Notes: generated by a model not told the origin, from the sequence alone. A stretch of DNA of 64,000 nucleotides from Gnetum montanum (GCA_015680685.1 MNCI01018262.1:5979-69978), one strand, 5' to 3'. Shown: positions 47,095 to 59,426, numbered from the stretch's first letter. Numbers and translations are program-made.

Positions 47095-50000
47095 AGGTGG
47101 CCATCTCCCCCATGACTAAATGGAAAGGGAGAGATTTGAAATAATGAGCGCTTGTTTGAATTTCTTAGAAGTGTCTAACTACTCCTAATTGATGTTTTCA
47201 AGTTAAGGGTTGGAAGTTGGAAACACTCATATTCCAATGTATCTATGCCTTTGTTGTGGATGCAAGTTGTTCCCCCAGTTCGTTCCATGCATGTTGGCAA
47301 GTTGCTCTTTTGATTAGCTATTAACCACGGGGTGTTCTCTTGTTGTGTGGTTGCTACATATAGACACTTTTGTATGTTAACTCCTTGGGCACACCAGTTG
47401 CATGCAGGAAATGTTGAACATTCTTGTATGTCATCACCCTTTGTGTCACTGTATGTGATGCATGGAACCTTCTTCTTCTTGATCTTTCCATAAGTGTTTT
47501 CCTTAGATATCTCCAGGGAAAGATCACAGATTCCTAGGCATGCATCTATTGTACTCAGCCATGCCCTTCCCATTATTATTGGGAAATCCCCTTTGTCATT
47601 GTTTACGTGGATCACTAGGAAATCAGCTGGGTATGACCAACCATACACGGTGGTAATAATGTCCTCAACCTGTCCCAAAGGAACAGTGATGGATTAGTTA
47701 GTCAACTCTAAGTGAATATTGTTCTTCTTGAGTGGAGGTAGGTTCCAGGCTTTATACATTTCTTGTGAGATTAAGTTGACTCTGAAACCTGAGTAAAGAA
47801 AAGCCTTATGATGTTCATTCCCAGCGACCTGGAGATAGATTAGGGGGCTTCCAAGATCAGAGAATTTCTTGAGAAGGTGGCCCACCTTGATCCAGTCAGT
47901 AATGGTATGTGTTAACATAACCGTATGCGTTGAGCTCTATTGTTGGTTTGAAAGGAGCTTCGAAGCCTTATTTGATGGAGAGGTGTTTTGGGGCTCAACC
48001 ACTTGTGGTTGTGAGAGCTTGTTTAGGCTTTTGGTTCTAAAGAAAGGTCTTCTCCTTGAACGGTTGTCAGAACCAGTAGCAAGTTAAAGGTTGATGGCTC
48101 TCATAGCATTGCGTTGCTGCGGTTGAGTGGGTAGTTCCCCTTGCATTGCTGGAGTGGATGGTAGTGGAGCTATTGGTGTGAGAGTGGCAGATGGATTCGA
48201 AGGACAGTATACATGTGGTGTGTGTCTCCCAGGAGAAGGAGTCTTATAATACTCCTAGACTTGATAGTGATGTCATGGAGTCATATGACTCATAGAGTTA
48301 GGTGGAGAAGTTGGCTCCTGTACATAGTAGCCATATGGATCTGGTTGCCTGTAAGGGTATTGTTGCCTTGGCGGTGGCATCTCCCATGACTGTGGGTATT
48401 GCCACTACTGGTGTTGCTCGATAGGTTGTGGCAGAGTTCCACTTGGATAATACATTAAGGGTTGGTGGAACTACCTTGGGTTACCTTGGGGATAAGATAA
48501 CCAATGGGGTGCTTGCCGTTTGTTAAGTCTTGGGTTGAGTGCATACACCCTAGACTCTTGCAGATGTGAGATTATTGGGCAACATCCCTTAGGATGGTCA
48601 TATTGGCATATCTCACATCCACCGTCATTTTCTGTGTTAGAAACCACAACCTCTTCAGTGATAGCCATTTTTCCCTTACCTTTGCTAGGTGCATTGACCA
48701 CTTCTCTCTTCTTTTTCTTATCATAGTCACTACCTCTCTCCTTAGACTCTTCTATGACTTCCAGAATGGTTTTGAATCTACTGTCTAAGGAGTCCCACAT
48801 TTGGTCTACCTTAGCCGACACTTTGGTTGTTAATTTTTGCAGCAGCAAGGTTTCCCTATGCACCAACTCTTCGAGTGGTGACTCTTCCTCATCCTCATAG
48901 AATCTTACTCTCCATTTTCAGAGGGAAGGATCGTGGTTGTATTCTTCTGCACTTTCTCTCTTGCATAGCTCACCTTCTTCCTTAGCTACTTACTCTAGCA
49001 ATCTATGGATCCGATGGGACCTAAGCTTAGATAATCTCCCTTGGGAATATGTTCCAAGGGTTCTCCTAGTTTCATGCCTAAGTCCATCTATGAGATGGCG
49101 TAGTTGATCCTGCTATGAGTAGCCATGGCCTGGGCAACAATGTAACAGTGTATAATAATGGCTCATGGCAGTGTCCAAGGATTCATGAGTACCCTGCGTC
49201 CATCCCTGGATCTGTTTACGTAGGTTGGACACCCAGGAGTACGTTTGATATTTATCGTTGAATAGTTCTAACATCGTACTCCACCTCCTAATGGTTTCCG
49301 ATTCTAAGGACTGGTACTAGCTTTCCGCTTTCTTTATGAGTGTCCTAGAAAACAACTTTAATTTCTCCCACTCGTTTTCAATGTTCTACAAGGCATAGGC
49401 ATCATGAAATGCCGATAAGTGGTTCTGCGGATCAGCGTTGTATCCCCCCTCGAATTGTGGGATATTGTTCATGTCTAGTCTCTTGATCCAACTACCTTTC
49501 TGGTGCCTTGTAGGCATTCTAATAGCCTCCGTAATATCTAACATACTCTGGATTGCAAGTAGGGGTTCTTCGTTATCATTCCTCTCATAGCGTCTATGAT
49601 GCCTACGTGGTTCCCTACTTTTCCTTCTCTCATGCCTTGATTCTTTCGAGTGCCCTTGTCCTCTCTCTCAACTCTCTCATCAAGGTTTCTCACTTTGCTT
49701 ACCCTTGTCCTCACTGTTGGGTTCTTTGTGACTACATCTTGATGTTGAAGGAGAGGGTGAATGCCCTGATGAAGGGGAAGAAGAAGGAGAGCCATCAGCA
49801 TGACGATGCCTCCTACCTTCTCTTCCGTGATCCTTGCCCCACTCGTGATGATGATCAGAATGCTCACCCTTGTCATGTTTCCGTGATCCCTCATTGAACA
49901 CTTGGTGTTCATGGAAATCAAAATCAAAGTTATGAATCATGGAGCGTAGGTTCTGAAACACCACCTCCTGACCATCGTTAGGAGGGGGAACATCATTTGG

Positions 50001-50456
50001 TGGGGAACTTATGAGAATAGGTTCACCACCCTCAATTTTTTTTATAACGGGTGAAGCATTATGGGGGCCTTTGCCCTTCAACGATGTGTGGTAACTCTCC
50101 CACCGCGAGTCTCGTTGACGTTGCGCTTCTATGGGATGGTAGTCCCTTATGTTGTAATTGCATGCAACGTACTCAACGTATAATTGCGACATGTCAATTC
50201 ATGCAAGGGCATGAAGGAGCATGTTGGGAGCAGCTCTGTTTGAAGGTAACACTATGTTACCTTCCAAATCTCTCCAACGCAACTGTTCATCTTGATCGAA
50301 GACAAAGATAAAATTGGGTACATATTCATCGTGATGAATGTACACCACACTGAATTCTTGAGGAACTGGCAGATTTTGGTTATGTGTCTGGTGCCGCCGA
50401 CTGTCTCTAGTGTTATCCCTAGGCAGTGAGGTGCTCTTGTTCGAAGAAGAAGACAT
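47095..50456 (-). pseudogene. Gag-protease of E, degraded
   Basis: ATG at 50456 (MSSSSNKSTS). Open pieces: 50199-50456, 49680-50192, 48471-48866, 47694-47918, 47175-47678. Same domains as B. The Cys/His box CEICQYDHPKGC lies near 48580-48615. The protease loop DSGS is changed to YSGF (near 47800), while FPIIMGRAWL (about 47560-47590) remains. Several stops. No RT behind the protease. Confidence 0.85.
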
Positions 50457-50584
50457 TATTTTCTTATTCGGTATGCTGATTAACCGTTATATTATTTTTC
50501 GTTTAATTAACCCTAAGGGTTCGTTTAAGCTCCCAACGATGTGGATAATTTCCTATGTTCTACTTAGCGCACAAACAACTTAGT

Positions 50585-50601
50585 CCTCGGCAACGGCGCC
50601 A
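50585..50601 (-). promoter_or_regulatory. Primer-binding site of E (tRNA-Asp)
   Basis: cctcggcaacggcgcca matches the 3' end of plant tRNA-Asp(GUC) with one difference, two bases from the LTR. Confidence 0.85.
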
Positions 50602-50602
50602 A

Positions 50603-51398
50603 TGATGAGTGGCGAGGTATCCCAACACTCGACCATATGAATACGAGCATTACACGTGCGATCCAGTCGAACTGCGTAGACTAAGTGCCTACACACCTTA
50701 TGGTAAGGTTAATCATTCGTTGTCTTCCCAGAGTTACTTGTATTTGTCACGGTTGTATGGTTAAGTCTGAGGTATGTGATTTTTATATCTTTTCTCTTTT
50801 ATCGCCTATGATAATGAGGGAAAGGGTGAAGAGACTAAGTAACTAACTTTAACTAACTAAGTTCTAATGCCTAGCATCAGTATTAGTCCCACTTGCCATC
50901 TCACACCCTAAACCAATGCAACGCTGCTGGGATTACCAAACACTATTCATTACTAGGATTACCAAGCGTAACACACGTGCTCGAAGCGATCGTACTGAAT
51001 GCACTTAACTAGGAGTGTTGAGGGTTGAGAAAGATTTAATTAACTAATAAAGCAATAAACTATTTAACATTAATTAAAGTTCTATTTAGCTTAGTCCATG
51101 CACTACAAGGTTTATCCAAAAGTTCATCTTTATTTCCGTACACAAACGTGTGCTCAGGTACAATATTTGCTCGAATAAAGATCCGTTCACTTTGAGACTC
51201 CTACTGTGGGCACATGGAAATTATTGTATCTCTGGAGGGATAAAACTATCAGAGTTTCGCTAAGGGTCTAGATCTAGATTAGAAAACAAGGGGAAGCCGT
51301 CTCTTATTTATAGAACTGGCGACAGGCTACGATATCGCGTACGTGATATCACAAGGAAGGACGCGATATCACGACGGATGCGATATTGCGTCCCATCA
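50603..51398 (-). repeat. Right LTR of E (5' LTR in element sense)
   Basis: Same termini as C. The outer end carries the palindrome cluster (gatatcgcgtacgtgatatc, 51332-51351), with TATA as rc of 'tatttata' at about 51304. Confidence 0.92.
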
Positions 51399-51912
51399 AT
51401 GTTGAAGGAGATAATGGTGAATGTGAATTGATGAAATAATGATAGCTTGATAAAATATTAAAATATTGAAAAATAGTAGAGAATGATGAAATAATGATAT
51501 GAATAGTGAGAAATTAAAAATAACTTTGTCTTCTATTTCTTGCATCCAAATTGCATCAATGACATTACCAACATATTTATAGCCAAATGATGAAGGCCAT
51601 AATAGAATATGATGAGACAAGTCTATTTTATAGAAAATTGGGCTAGAAATTCAAGAGACATATGAGATTGGGACCATTCTCTAATTACATCAGCCCATCA
51701 ATCTTTTCCTAAAGGAAAAACTAACATAATTTTCTAATTTGTATTTTATGGGAAAAAAATTAAATATACTTTACATGTCTTTGTTCCCTATTTTAAAAAG
51801 GAGCTATTTTGACTTCTCTTAATCTTTAGCTTTTCTTGAAATTAGAGCTTTATCTTCATGCTTTTACTTAATTTACTATACTTCTATAAATAAATATAGC
51901 CTTCTACCACCT
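51399..51912 (-). repeat. Repeat R1, copy 2, cut by E
   Basis: Aligns with 5433-5945, including the TATA-like rc 'tataaatatgttgg' at about 51563-51582. The left end is truncated by the LTR of E. Confidence 0.6.
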
Positions 51913-51917
51913 TGAAC

Positions 51918-52210
51918 TTGGTCTACAAGAATGATGGCTTATATGGTTTGGACATGTGCAAAGAAGATTAGACAATGAACAAATAAACAAAGGTTGCTAC
52001 ATCACTGTTCCATGAAAGACATGGAAAGGAAGACCAAAGAAGACATGGGAAAAATGATTGAAGATGATTTGAAGAAACTACAAATTAACAAAGATCTAGC
52101 TCTTCATAGAGGTAAATTGTAAAAAAGAACTTATGTAATTGACCTCATTTTATTAAAACAAGGCTAAGAAGATAATGATGATGATGATTATTATTATTAT
52201 TGTTAAATTT
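51918..52210 (+). pseudogene. LINE 3' end, 5'-truncated
   Basis: Plus-strand text: W.GHV.RRLDNEQINKG, then TWKGRPKKTWEKMIEDDLKK, LQINKDLALHRGKL. This GRP.KTW...i..DL..L C-terminus occurs in RTE-like and related LINEs. It ends in a gat/tta trinucleotide run (52172-52203), a usual tail for such elements. Confidence 0.65.
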
Positions 52211-53143
52211 AATTTTTATATTTATATGTCCATCAAGTCTTTAGAGTTTCCAATTCTAAATCATATTTGTTTTCTTTCATAAATACTTAAGGTATTCTTG
52301 GAAATGGTTGCAAGATTACAAATCATTCAAAAATCAAAACGGGACCGCGTCATCCATTTATTTTGTTGATTGAGAGTATTATCCATTAGTCAACAAATCA
52401 TTTACCATGTTACTAATAATTCTGTGATAAGGGTTCATCGTGGGCTCGAGTGCGGGGAAATGGGAAGAAATTTCAAAGAAAGAGACGTTAGCAATGAACC
52501 CCACTTTAATTGCAAAATGAGGGTAAAAATCATAAAGAGACGTTGTTGTTTGTACCTTGGCCGTTTATTCAAATAACCTTTCCCTTGGATCACGAAAAAG
52601 TGTAACTGTCGTAAAGCATCGATATATGTCATGCACCTGTTCAACCCATGACGGTGGAGATTAACGTTGGCCAAAATATCGGCTATATTTTGATCTCCAC
52701 CATAGAAATTGGTGCAGCTTATTTTCCAGTACGCGGAGTTATTGCGGTTGCGGGACGCTTGACTGTCGATTATTGGATTGGAGGATGACTTTTCGTTTTC
52801 CAAATGAAACACAGCTTTTACGACAGAGATTTTGAAGAAATTTGATTTCAGACCTGGAAATTTGATGAAGTTTATTATTGCCTGGAACCTTCGCCGCTAA
52901 GCAAAGCACCCCTTGAATCACGGCTTTTGCGTTCGTCCTACGTTTTGTTTTCTTATGCCATTCATCTGAAAGCAAGTACAGCTTCTCTATTAAAATTTGA
53001 AGCAGGATTGGATGATATATTTGTGTGTTGCTTAATTTATCCTTGCGAATTGGTATTGCTAGATAACTGTTTGTGCTGAATTCTCTGCCAATCGTACATT
53101 TCTGTGTCTCTGTGTATCTATTGCCTTTGCCGGAACAGGGTAA
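52211..53143. other. Region upstream of the TIR-NBS-LRR gene
   Basis: Probably promoter and 5' UTR of the plus-strand gene. Minus-strand open frames of 125 and 178 codons (52435-52812, 52739-53275) overlap each other and the coding exon, have no recognised domain, and are most likely chance. Confidence 0.4.
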
Positions 53144-53680
53144 ATGTCTGAGAACAAGGCAACTAAGCGGATCAAGTGCTGTGAAATGAAACAGACGACA
53201 TTGAAAAGAAGCCGGACAGAAGAGGAGGAGGAGGAGGCGGCAGAGATCCAATCCCCGGCAACAAAATTGCTGCATCTGCTGCAGCAGGAGCAGTCTGCAG
53301 GGCCTTATTTAGAGGAAGAATCGGGTGTTGGGTCATGAGTAACTTATGATGGTAGAAGCAGCAGCAACAAGAAGTTAGATGTATTCATCAGTGACAGAGG
53401 CCCTGATACAAAACACACCTTGGCTTATCATATGTAAGATCTGTTACAACTTTATGGCATTCCGGTGTTTTTGGACAAAGAAGAACTTGAGAGTGGTGAA
53501 AGGTTACCACAGGTGATTGACGAAGCCATTACATGTTCCACAGTGTACGTGTGTATACTTTCCAGTGGATATGCAGAGTCTGTGTGGTGTCTGAAAGAAT
53601 TGGAGATGATGCTGCACAAATATGAGATGGGTAAATATAAGTTCATTCTTGTGTTTTATGATGTCAAACCCACCTTCTAG
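53144..53680 (+). pseudogene. TNL exon 1: N-terminus and TIR domain
   Basis: ATG at 53144, a basic and Glu-rich N-terminal part (KRSRTEEEEEEAAEIQ), then the TIR domain in the same frame after TGA 53336: KLDVFISDRGPDTKHTLAYH, stop TAA 53435, GIPVFLDKEELESGERLPQV, STVYVCILSSGYAESVWCLK, ELEMM, FILVFYDVKPT. The catalytic Glu expected in the ESVWCLKEL helix is present (S.YAES.WCL.EL). After KPT the exon text is lost, and the sequence turns into a repeat-like block (53676-53770). Confidence 0.88.
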
Positions 53681-55830
53681 TTGGTATAACCTTCCCACCT
53701 TTACAATGAGCTCATTCCTGGGTTGAATCCAATCCAAGTCTATTGAATTGAGAGACAAGCATTTTACCATCACTCCAAGTGATGATCCTGAAGAAATTAC
53801 ACTAGCATTTACAAAATAAACAAACTTGTAACAAAATAAATCTTTGCATTTCTTATTCCTTACAAAAATTCAGGTTTTCCTATAAATTTTCCATAAAAGG
53901 ACATTCACTTTAAATTGATAAGTTAAGTTTCAAATCAAATTAGGTCACTTTATCCTTCAATATTAGATTGTCAATATGTTATCTTCAAATATCTTTATGG
54001 TGAATTAAAATTCTCTAATTTATTTTTTAATGATTGTTGTTTTTCCTTTCTATTACGGAACTATTGATGCCTAAATTTTGGTTACACCAACCCCTGGGGA
54101 AAAACTCGTTTGAGGAGACTATTGCCTAAGCTGTCTCCTGTATGGGTATGGAAACTTGAGAATAGTCTTAGCTGGAGAGGGCCATGTGATGCTTCAAAAT
54201 AAAATAAATTAAATTGAAAAGTTGGGAGAATTCAAATTGAACAACTGTCTTGAAATTCAAGATTTCATGAAAACACAGTAGATAGTAACAAAATTTAAAT
54301 TTTCCCTAATCCGCTAATGTTTCTAGTCCGTCACTAATGGTGTCCACTATTACGCAGGAAGACAACAACTATCACCTGAAGAGGGATAGAGAAGAAGCTA
54401 GATCCCACACCGTCGAGAGAGATTGCTTGTTAGCGTCGTCTGCTATTGGCGGATGAGGAGAAAGAAAATTGAAACAAGAAAGCCTCTGAGAAGAAGAGAT
54501 TGCCTAGCCAGGGTCTATTGCAGTGAGTCACTTGATGTATGTTGTCGTGCACACTTATAGCCATTGTCCCACGTGCCATCCAAAAAGAAAAAGAAAAGAG
54601 AGATCTATTCAATGTTCCACTACCACACACTTTGTTGTCGCCTACCACACAACCTACCGTTGGTGGTAGAAAACCTAGGGAAGCTGCCTATTGTAGCTTC
54701 ATTGTTGTCGAAAAGAGGAAAAAGAGAGAACCTTGCTACAGTCGTCGATTTGGATTTACAGAGAGAGAGAGAGGTTGTCTATTGATCCTTTGTCCTTTGA
54801 CCCCACCTTGGCACTAGTAAAAGAGGAAGAGAGAGAGAGAGATCTGTTCAATGTTCCACTACCACGTGCCTTGTTGTCACCTACCACACAACCTATCATT
54901 GGTGGCAAAAAACCTAGGGAGGCTGCTTGTTGTAGCTTCACCTTGTCGAAGAGGGGAAGAAGAGAGAACCCTGCTGTAGTCATTGATTTGGATCTATAGA
55001 GAGAGGGAGGTTGTTTACTGATCCCTTATCCTCTAACACTACCTTGGCGTTGTTANCCTAGCTTCTAATGTGAGAGAAAGGCTAGCTTTGATGAGAGAGA
55101 GGTTGGCCCCCAATGTGAGAGAGAAAGGAGGNGATCCCTTATCCTCTAACACTACCTTGGCGTTGCTAAAAGAGGGGGGGGGAAGGAGAGAGAGATGTCA
55201 TTGCTATATATTCTACGTATTGCAAACATGTCGTTCATAACCTCTATTTCCTAGCGCACATGCTGTTCTTTTTGCCACATGCATCGTTGGAGAAAGAAGA
55301 GGTTGAACCTTGATGAGAGAGAGGTAGGTCCCAATGAGAGAGCGCCTAGCTTCCAATATGAGAGAGAGGTTGGCCCCCAATGTGAGAGAGAAAGGAGGTC
55401 ATTTGCTCCCCATCCCCCAACCTCTCAACGTTCGCTCACCCACTAGCTTTATAGCTGCTTATCTGGGTGTTTAAATGCTAATGTCCCACATTGGTTATGC
55501 CCACCACTCAAGCTATTACACAGTTCCTGTAACACCCAAGACACCAAGTCATCCACCACCTTCGTAACTTCCACCATCATCACTGTCGATTACGCCCACC
55601 ACTCGGGCTAGACATAACTCCCACCATTATTACAATGATTACGTCCACCAATCGGGCTCCTACGTAACCCATGTTCTACACCACCCAGGTTGTTACATCC
55701 ATGCCATCATGACATGGCAACATATTGCTGTCACAAGCTTGCCATTATGAATTGGGCCCCAAGATGTGCTTATACAAATTAACTTTCTTTGTGCTCAGTG
55801 CCAAGGGATTATACTTGTTGATCATGGCCC
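53681..55830 (+). other. Intron or inserted repeats between TIR and NB-ARC
   Basis: Contains a ga-rich tract with tandem duplications: 54600-54786 and 54839-55010 share 'ttcaatgttccactacca' and 'acctaggga.gctgc'. The phrase 'tcctctaacactacctt' is repeated at about 55030 and 55145, and 'ttggcccccaatgtgagaga' at about 55102 and 55371. Single unresolved bases at 55056 and 55132 suggest difficult assembly. No coding signal. Confidence 0.65.
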
Positions 55831-55837
55831 CATGCCT

Positions 55838-56976
55838 AACATGGGTGATGTTGGCATCAACAAGAACTTTGTAACAAGATTGTTAACAGGATATGTGAGC
55901 AACTTGATGTTGATTGGTGGTTGCTCTTGGAAACATGGTTGGAAGAGGGAAAGAACTACTCAGTGCCATCAATGACATAATAAAACTCCGTGAAGAGGGT
56001 CTTGGCATAACATCAATGGAAATTACTGGTGTGGGAGGCATTGGAAAAACCACCTTTGCAAAGAATCTTTATAATAAGATTTTCTCTAAATTTTGTAAAC
56101 ATTGTTTTATAGAAGATGTAAATGCGTTGGTAGAGAAGGATGGTATAAACGTAGTTCACAAAGAGCTTATGTATAAGTTTTTTAGATATCCAGATACAAT
56201 AGCAGCAAAGCAACATTTAAGAGAGCATTTACATAATATGGAAATATTGGTTGTTTTAGATAATATTTTGAGTAAAATTCCACCCAGTATTGTTTTTATT
56301 GAAGATGATGTTTGTCTAAGTATTAAAAGCACTATTATTGTAGCAAGGAGGAGGGAATTCTAAAGCATGATTCCAAATTGGCCAAGTACAGTAAAAACTT
56401 GCTTTTCCTGCAAATGTCAAAGTTAGACTTCAAAACATCTAAGCAAATATTTTGTGAGTATGCATTAGGGGAAATGAGGTGTGTTAAAAGTGAATTGGAT
56501 GATTTAATAAATAACATTGTGAGAAAATGTGATGGCGTACCTTTAGCATTAGCTATCCTTGGCATAGAAGTTTATGGAAGAGATCCTCAATATTGGAAAA
56601 TGTTGTAGAATACTATAAAAGATTCTTTGCACCCGAATTTGATGCAAACAATAAAATTCAGCTATGATAGTCTTGATCTAGGGTTAGAAAAATGCTTGTT
56701 CTTAGATGTAGCTACTTTTTTCTGTTGGGAGAAAGTAGACTTGCTCAATCAACTTCGAGGACATGATGAAGATGGTGAATCAGAAGTTTTATATGCTCTT
56801 GATAAGCTAAAGAGGAAACTTTTAATTGAGGTAGAGCATGGGTTTTTATGTATTCATGATGTGCTTGTGGAATTGGTGAAAAAAATAATTAAAGATAAAG
56901 ATTTATGTCCTGGTCATCATAGTTGCATGTGGCATACTTCGGATGTTCTAGATATGTTATCTAAAGAAATGGTATG
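55838..56976 (+). pseudogene. TNL NB-ARC domain
   Basis: Leader ELCNKIVNRICEQLDVDW in one frame (about 55865-55918), then, in another, the P-loop GVGGIGKTTFAK (56029-56064), kinase-2 ILVVLDNI (LDD changed to LDN), RNBS-B STIIVARRRE, and a frame break near 56360. It continues at 56378 with KLDFKTSKQIF, GLPLA as CDGVPLALAILG (about 56530-56565), TAG 56606, RNBS-D CLFLDVATFF, and an MHD-region CIHDVLVELV (Met-His-Asp changed to Ile-His-Asp). A GT donor lies after AAATG at about 56973. Confidence 0.87.
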
Positions 56977-57094
56977 ATTCTTGTTGATTCGTGATACTTT
57001 GATTTGCTTTAGTAAAATGACTATATAGCATTTTGTTGTTTCCTTGCTTTTAAATGTAATTAAGTAAATGGGTTGTCTATCTTGATTTTCAAGA

Positions 57095-57235
57095 ACAGAA
57101 AAGGTAAAAGCACTCAGTTTAGTTTCAAATAGTTTACTTGTGTTAGATGAAAATAAATGTTTATGGTGCTTCAGTAATATGTCATCCTTAGAATTTTTGA
57201 TTCTTCATGGTCATTGTATCGAGGGTATGAATATC
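57095..57235 (+). pseudogene. TNL short linker exon
   Basis: Open text EKVKALSLVSNSLLVLDENK, then CLWCFSNMSSLEFLILHGHC, typical of the start of the LRR part (VKALSL... M..L.FL.L). Ends with TAG near 57236. Confidence 0.65.
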
Positions 57236-57362
57236 TAGCACTAATGTGGTGTTTAATTTCTTATCTTTTAAAAAAGATTGAAATTTAAATAAACTTAGGC
57301 ATGGTTTTGTTATGTTTACTGTTTACTAAAGGTGATCTTTTCAAGTTATCAAGGAGACTCTT

Positions 57363-59426
57363 ATGGTTGAAATGGACTATTTTCCATTTGATCATATCCC
57401 TGGGGAGTTTTGTTTAAAATGTATTAGAGTCCTAGATGTGTCTAGTAAAAGGCTGACAGAATTATGGAAACATCCTCCAACGGTAAATTCAATGCATTAT
57501 CATTTTTTTAAGATAAACAAACAACATTCGTTCCCCGCTAAAGCCCAAAACCAAAATCATTTTGACAAAATTCCAATGTCCTTTATTGAACAGGAGGCTC
57601 CAAATAAATTGAGGCAACTTCATTTATCAAGTTGTATGAACCTGCAGAGGCTTCCAGAGTTCACGAGACGGTTTAGGTACTTATCTTCCATCGTACTTGA
57701 TGGATGTGAATCTTTGAAAATTATTCCAGAAAATTTTAGCTTTCTCCAAGGATTGAAGCATCTCCAACTAGAAAGTTGCTATGCATTAGAAAAGTTGCCG
57801 GAAACCTTTGGAGATTTGAAAAGCTTAACTACTTTTAAGATAGGAGGCTGTAGAAAAATAAAATCATTGCCAGAGTCTTTTGGACGCCTGCAACAATTAG
57901 AAGACCTGCAACTTTCCTCATGCTTCAATATAGATGTGTTACCGTTCAATATAGATGTGTTACCGGAATCATTTGGTTGCTTGAGAAACTTAGTTAAGTT
58001 AAAGTTGAATGGATGTTCTAAAATAAGGTCATTGCCAGAGTCCTTTGGACACTTGCAACGATTAAAAGACTTAGAACTCTTTGGATGTCATCATCTTGAA
58101 AGATTACCAGAATCATTTGGATGCTTGACAAACTTACTTAGCCTTCACATATACTGGTCTCGCAAAATAGAGTCGTTGACAAAGTCACTTGGAGGCTTCC
58201 ACAATTAAAAGACCTGGAAATCTCCGCATGTTAGACAAAGTCACTTGGAGGCTTCGACAATTAAAAGACCTGGAAATCTCCGCATGTTATTATTTGGAAG
58301 GGTTACCAGAAACCTTTGGACATCTGAAAAGGTTACTTAGGTTCAAGCTGTCAGATTATAACGCAATAAAGTTGTTGCCAGAGTCATTGGGAAACCTGCA
58401 ACAATTAGACGAGTTGCGTATCTTCGACTGCGATGGTTTGAAAAGGTTACCAGTATCATTTCGATGCCTTACAAATTTACTTAAGGTAATTATGTTTACG
58501 TGTCACGAAATAAGGTTATCGGTAGAGCAGTTTCAACTGCTGCAGCGCATCCATGTCCTACATATCGACGAGTTTAATATGAAAAACGCAGATTCTTTGC
58601 GTGGGCAAATTGCTGACAGGGAGCATCAATGTCACATTGATAGTTGTAAAGATTCAGACTGGCACGATCAAGCTCCTCAACACCACCACGTCACATCGTT
58701 GGTGCGTGATGTTACCCAAAGCATTCAAATGATGAAACAAAACAAAGACACTGCAGACTTGATTTCAGCAGCCAGTAATAAGCAAATGAGTAACTTTCAT
58801 CTGGAGGGTTTCTGGAATATCACAGAGCTGCCAGAATTCCTGTGTAATCTTCAGTATTTGGCGACTCTGAAACTCGATTATTGTTACAATCTCCAAAAGC
58901 TGCGTTCTAATATAGACAGTCTTTCGGTATTAAAAGAATTGTCTCTCAGCAGCTGCTGGAATTTACAGGAGTTGCCAAACACCATTGGCAACTTGCAAAA
59001 TCTGACTTCTCTGAGCATTGTTGACTGCCTTGTTTTGAAAGGATTCCCCTCTTGTTTTGAGAATCTTTCAATGTTAACATTTCTAAAAGTGGAACATTGC
59101 TGGATGATTGAAGTCATCGACATGCACGCATTATTGAATCTCCGAGGTCTTCAGATAATTAATTGCAGCAATCTAAGGAGCATTGCTGGCCTTTCACGCC
59201 TTTCCAAAATTGAATACATTACAGTTGAAGGATGTGTGAACCTCACCCACATGCCGAGCATAAGCGGCTGTGCCTGCTTCACCTCTTTGAAAAAGTTGAA
59301 TATCAGTGAGTGTTATCACTTAAGATTTGGGGAAGGCCTTGTGGAACAACTGCCTCATCACTTACATCTGTTATTTCTGTCGCTCACCCACGATTTTCAC
59401 AACATATCTTCTGACAAAGATGCCAA
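57363..59426 (+). pseudogene. TNL leucine-rich repeat exon (two frames)
   Basis: First frame 57363-58208: KCIRVLDVSSKRLTELW, then repeated LPESFG.L..L..L.L..C.. units of ~24 residues (57610-58200). Second frame from 58234 to the splice donor AAG/GTATGT at 59426/59427 holds more repeats (LPETFGHLKRLLRFKLSDYN, LPNTIGNLQNLTSLSIVDC). The frame changes inside a 56-bp tandem duplication (58178-58233 and 58234-58289, one mismatch). Even a single copy needs a 1-nt correction, so there are at least two lesions. LRR repeats bind ligand or effector targets. Confidence 0.87.
58178..58289 (+). repeat. 56-bp tandem duplication in LRR exon
   Basis: gacaaagtcacttggaggct... repeated head to tail, units 58178-58233 and 58234-58289, differing at one base (cttcc versus cttcg). 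Confidence 0.95.

Larger units (their letters stand above)
44414..51398 (-). mobile_element. Element E: non-autonomous gypsy element in tandem with D
   Basis: LTRs 44414-45219 and 50603-51398 (796 bp), tRNA-Asp primer site, gag-protease, and no pol. It holds the same extra ~0.8-kb segment as C (45377-46197). The right flank begins 'atgtt' (51399); no partner is seen, as expected when the left LTR is shared with D and the outer end of D is lost. Confidence 0.88.

Noticed and set aside
49553-49897. Plus-strand ORF of 114 codons inside E (also 43364-43669)
   Set aside because: Opposite strand of the His/Ser-rich gag spacer; repeated in D only because gag is.
52435-53275. Minus-strand open frames of 125 and 178 codons upstream of the TNL gene as a divergent gene
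   Set aside because: They overlap each other in different frames, overlap the TNL first exon, and show no known motif; best explained by chance in a less AT-rich stretch.
54539-54999. Overlapping plus-strand ORFs of 73-92 codons in the TNL intron
   Set aside because: They arise from ga-rich duplicated sequence, in several frames at once.
56013-56216. Minus-strand ORF opposite the P-loop region
   Set aside because: Shadow of the NB-ARC coding frame.
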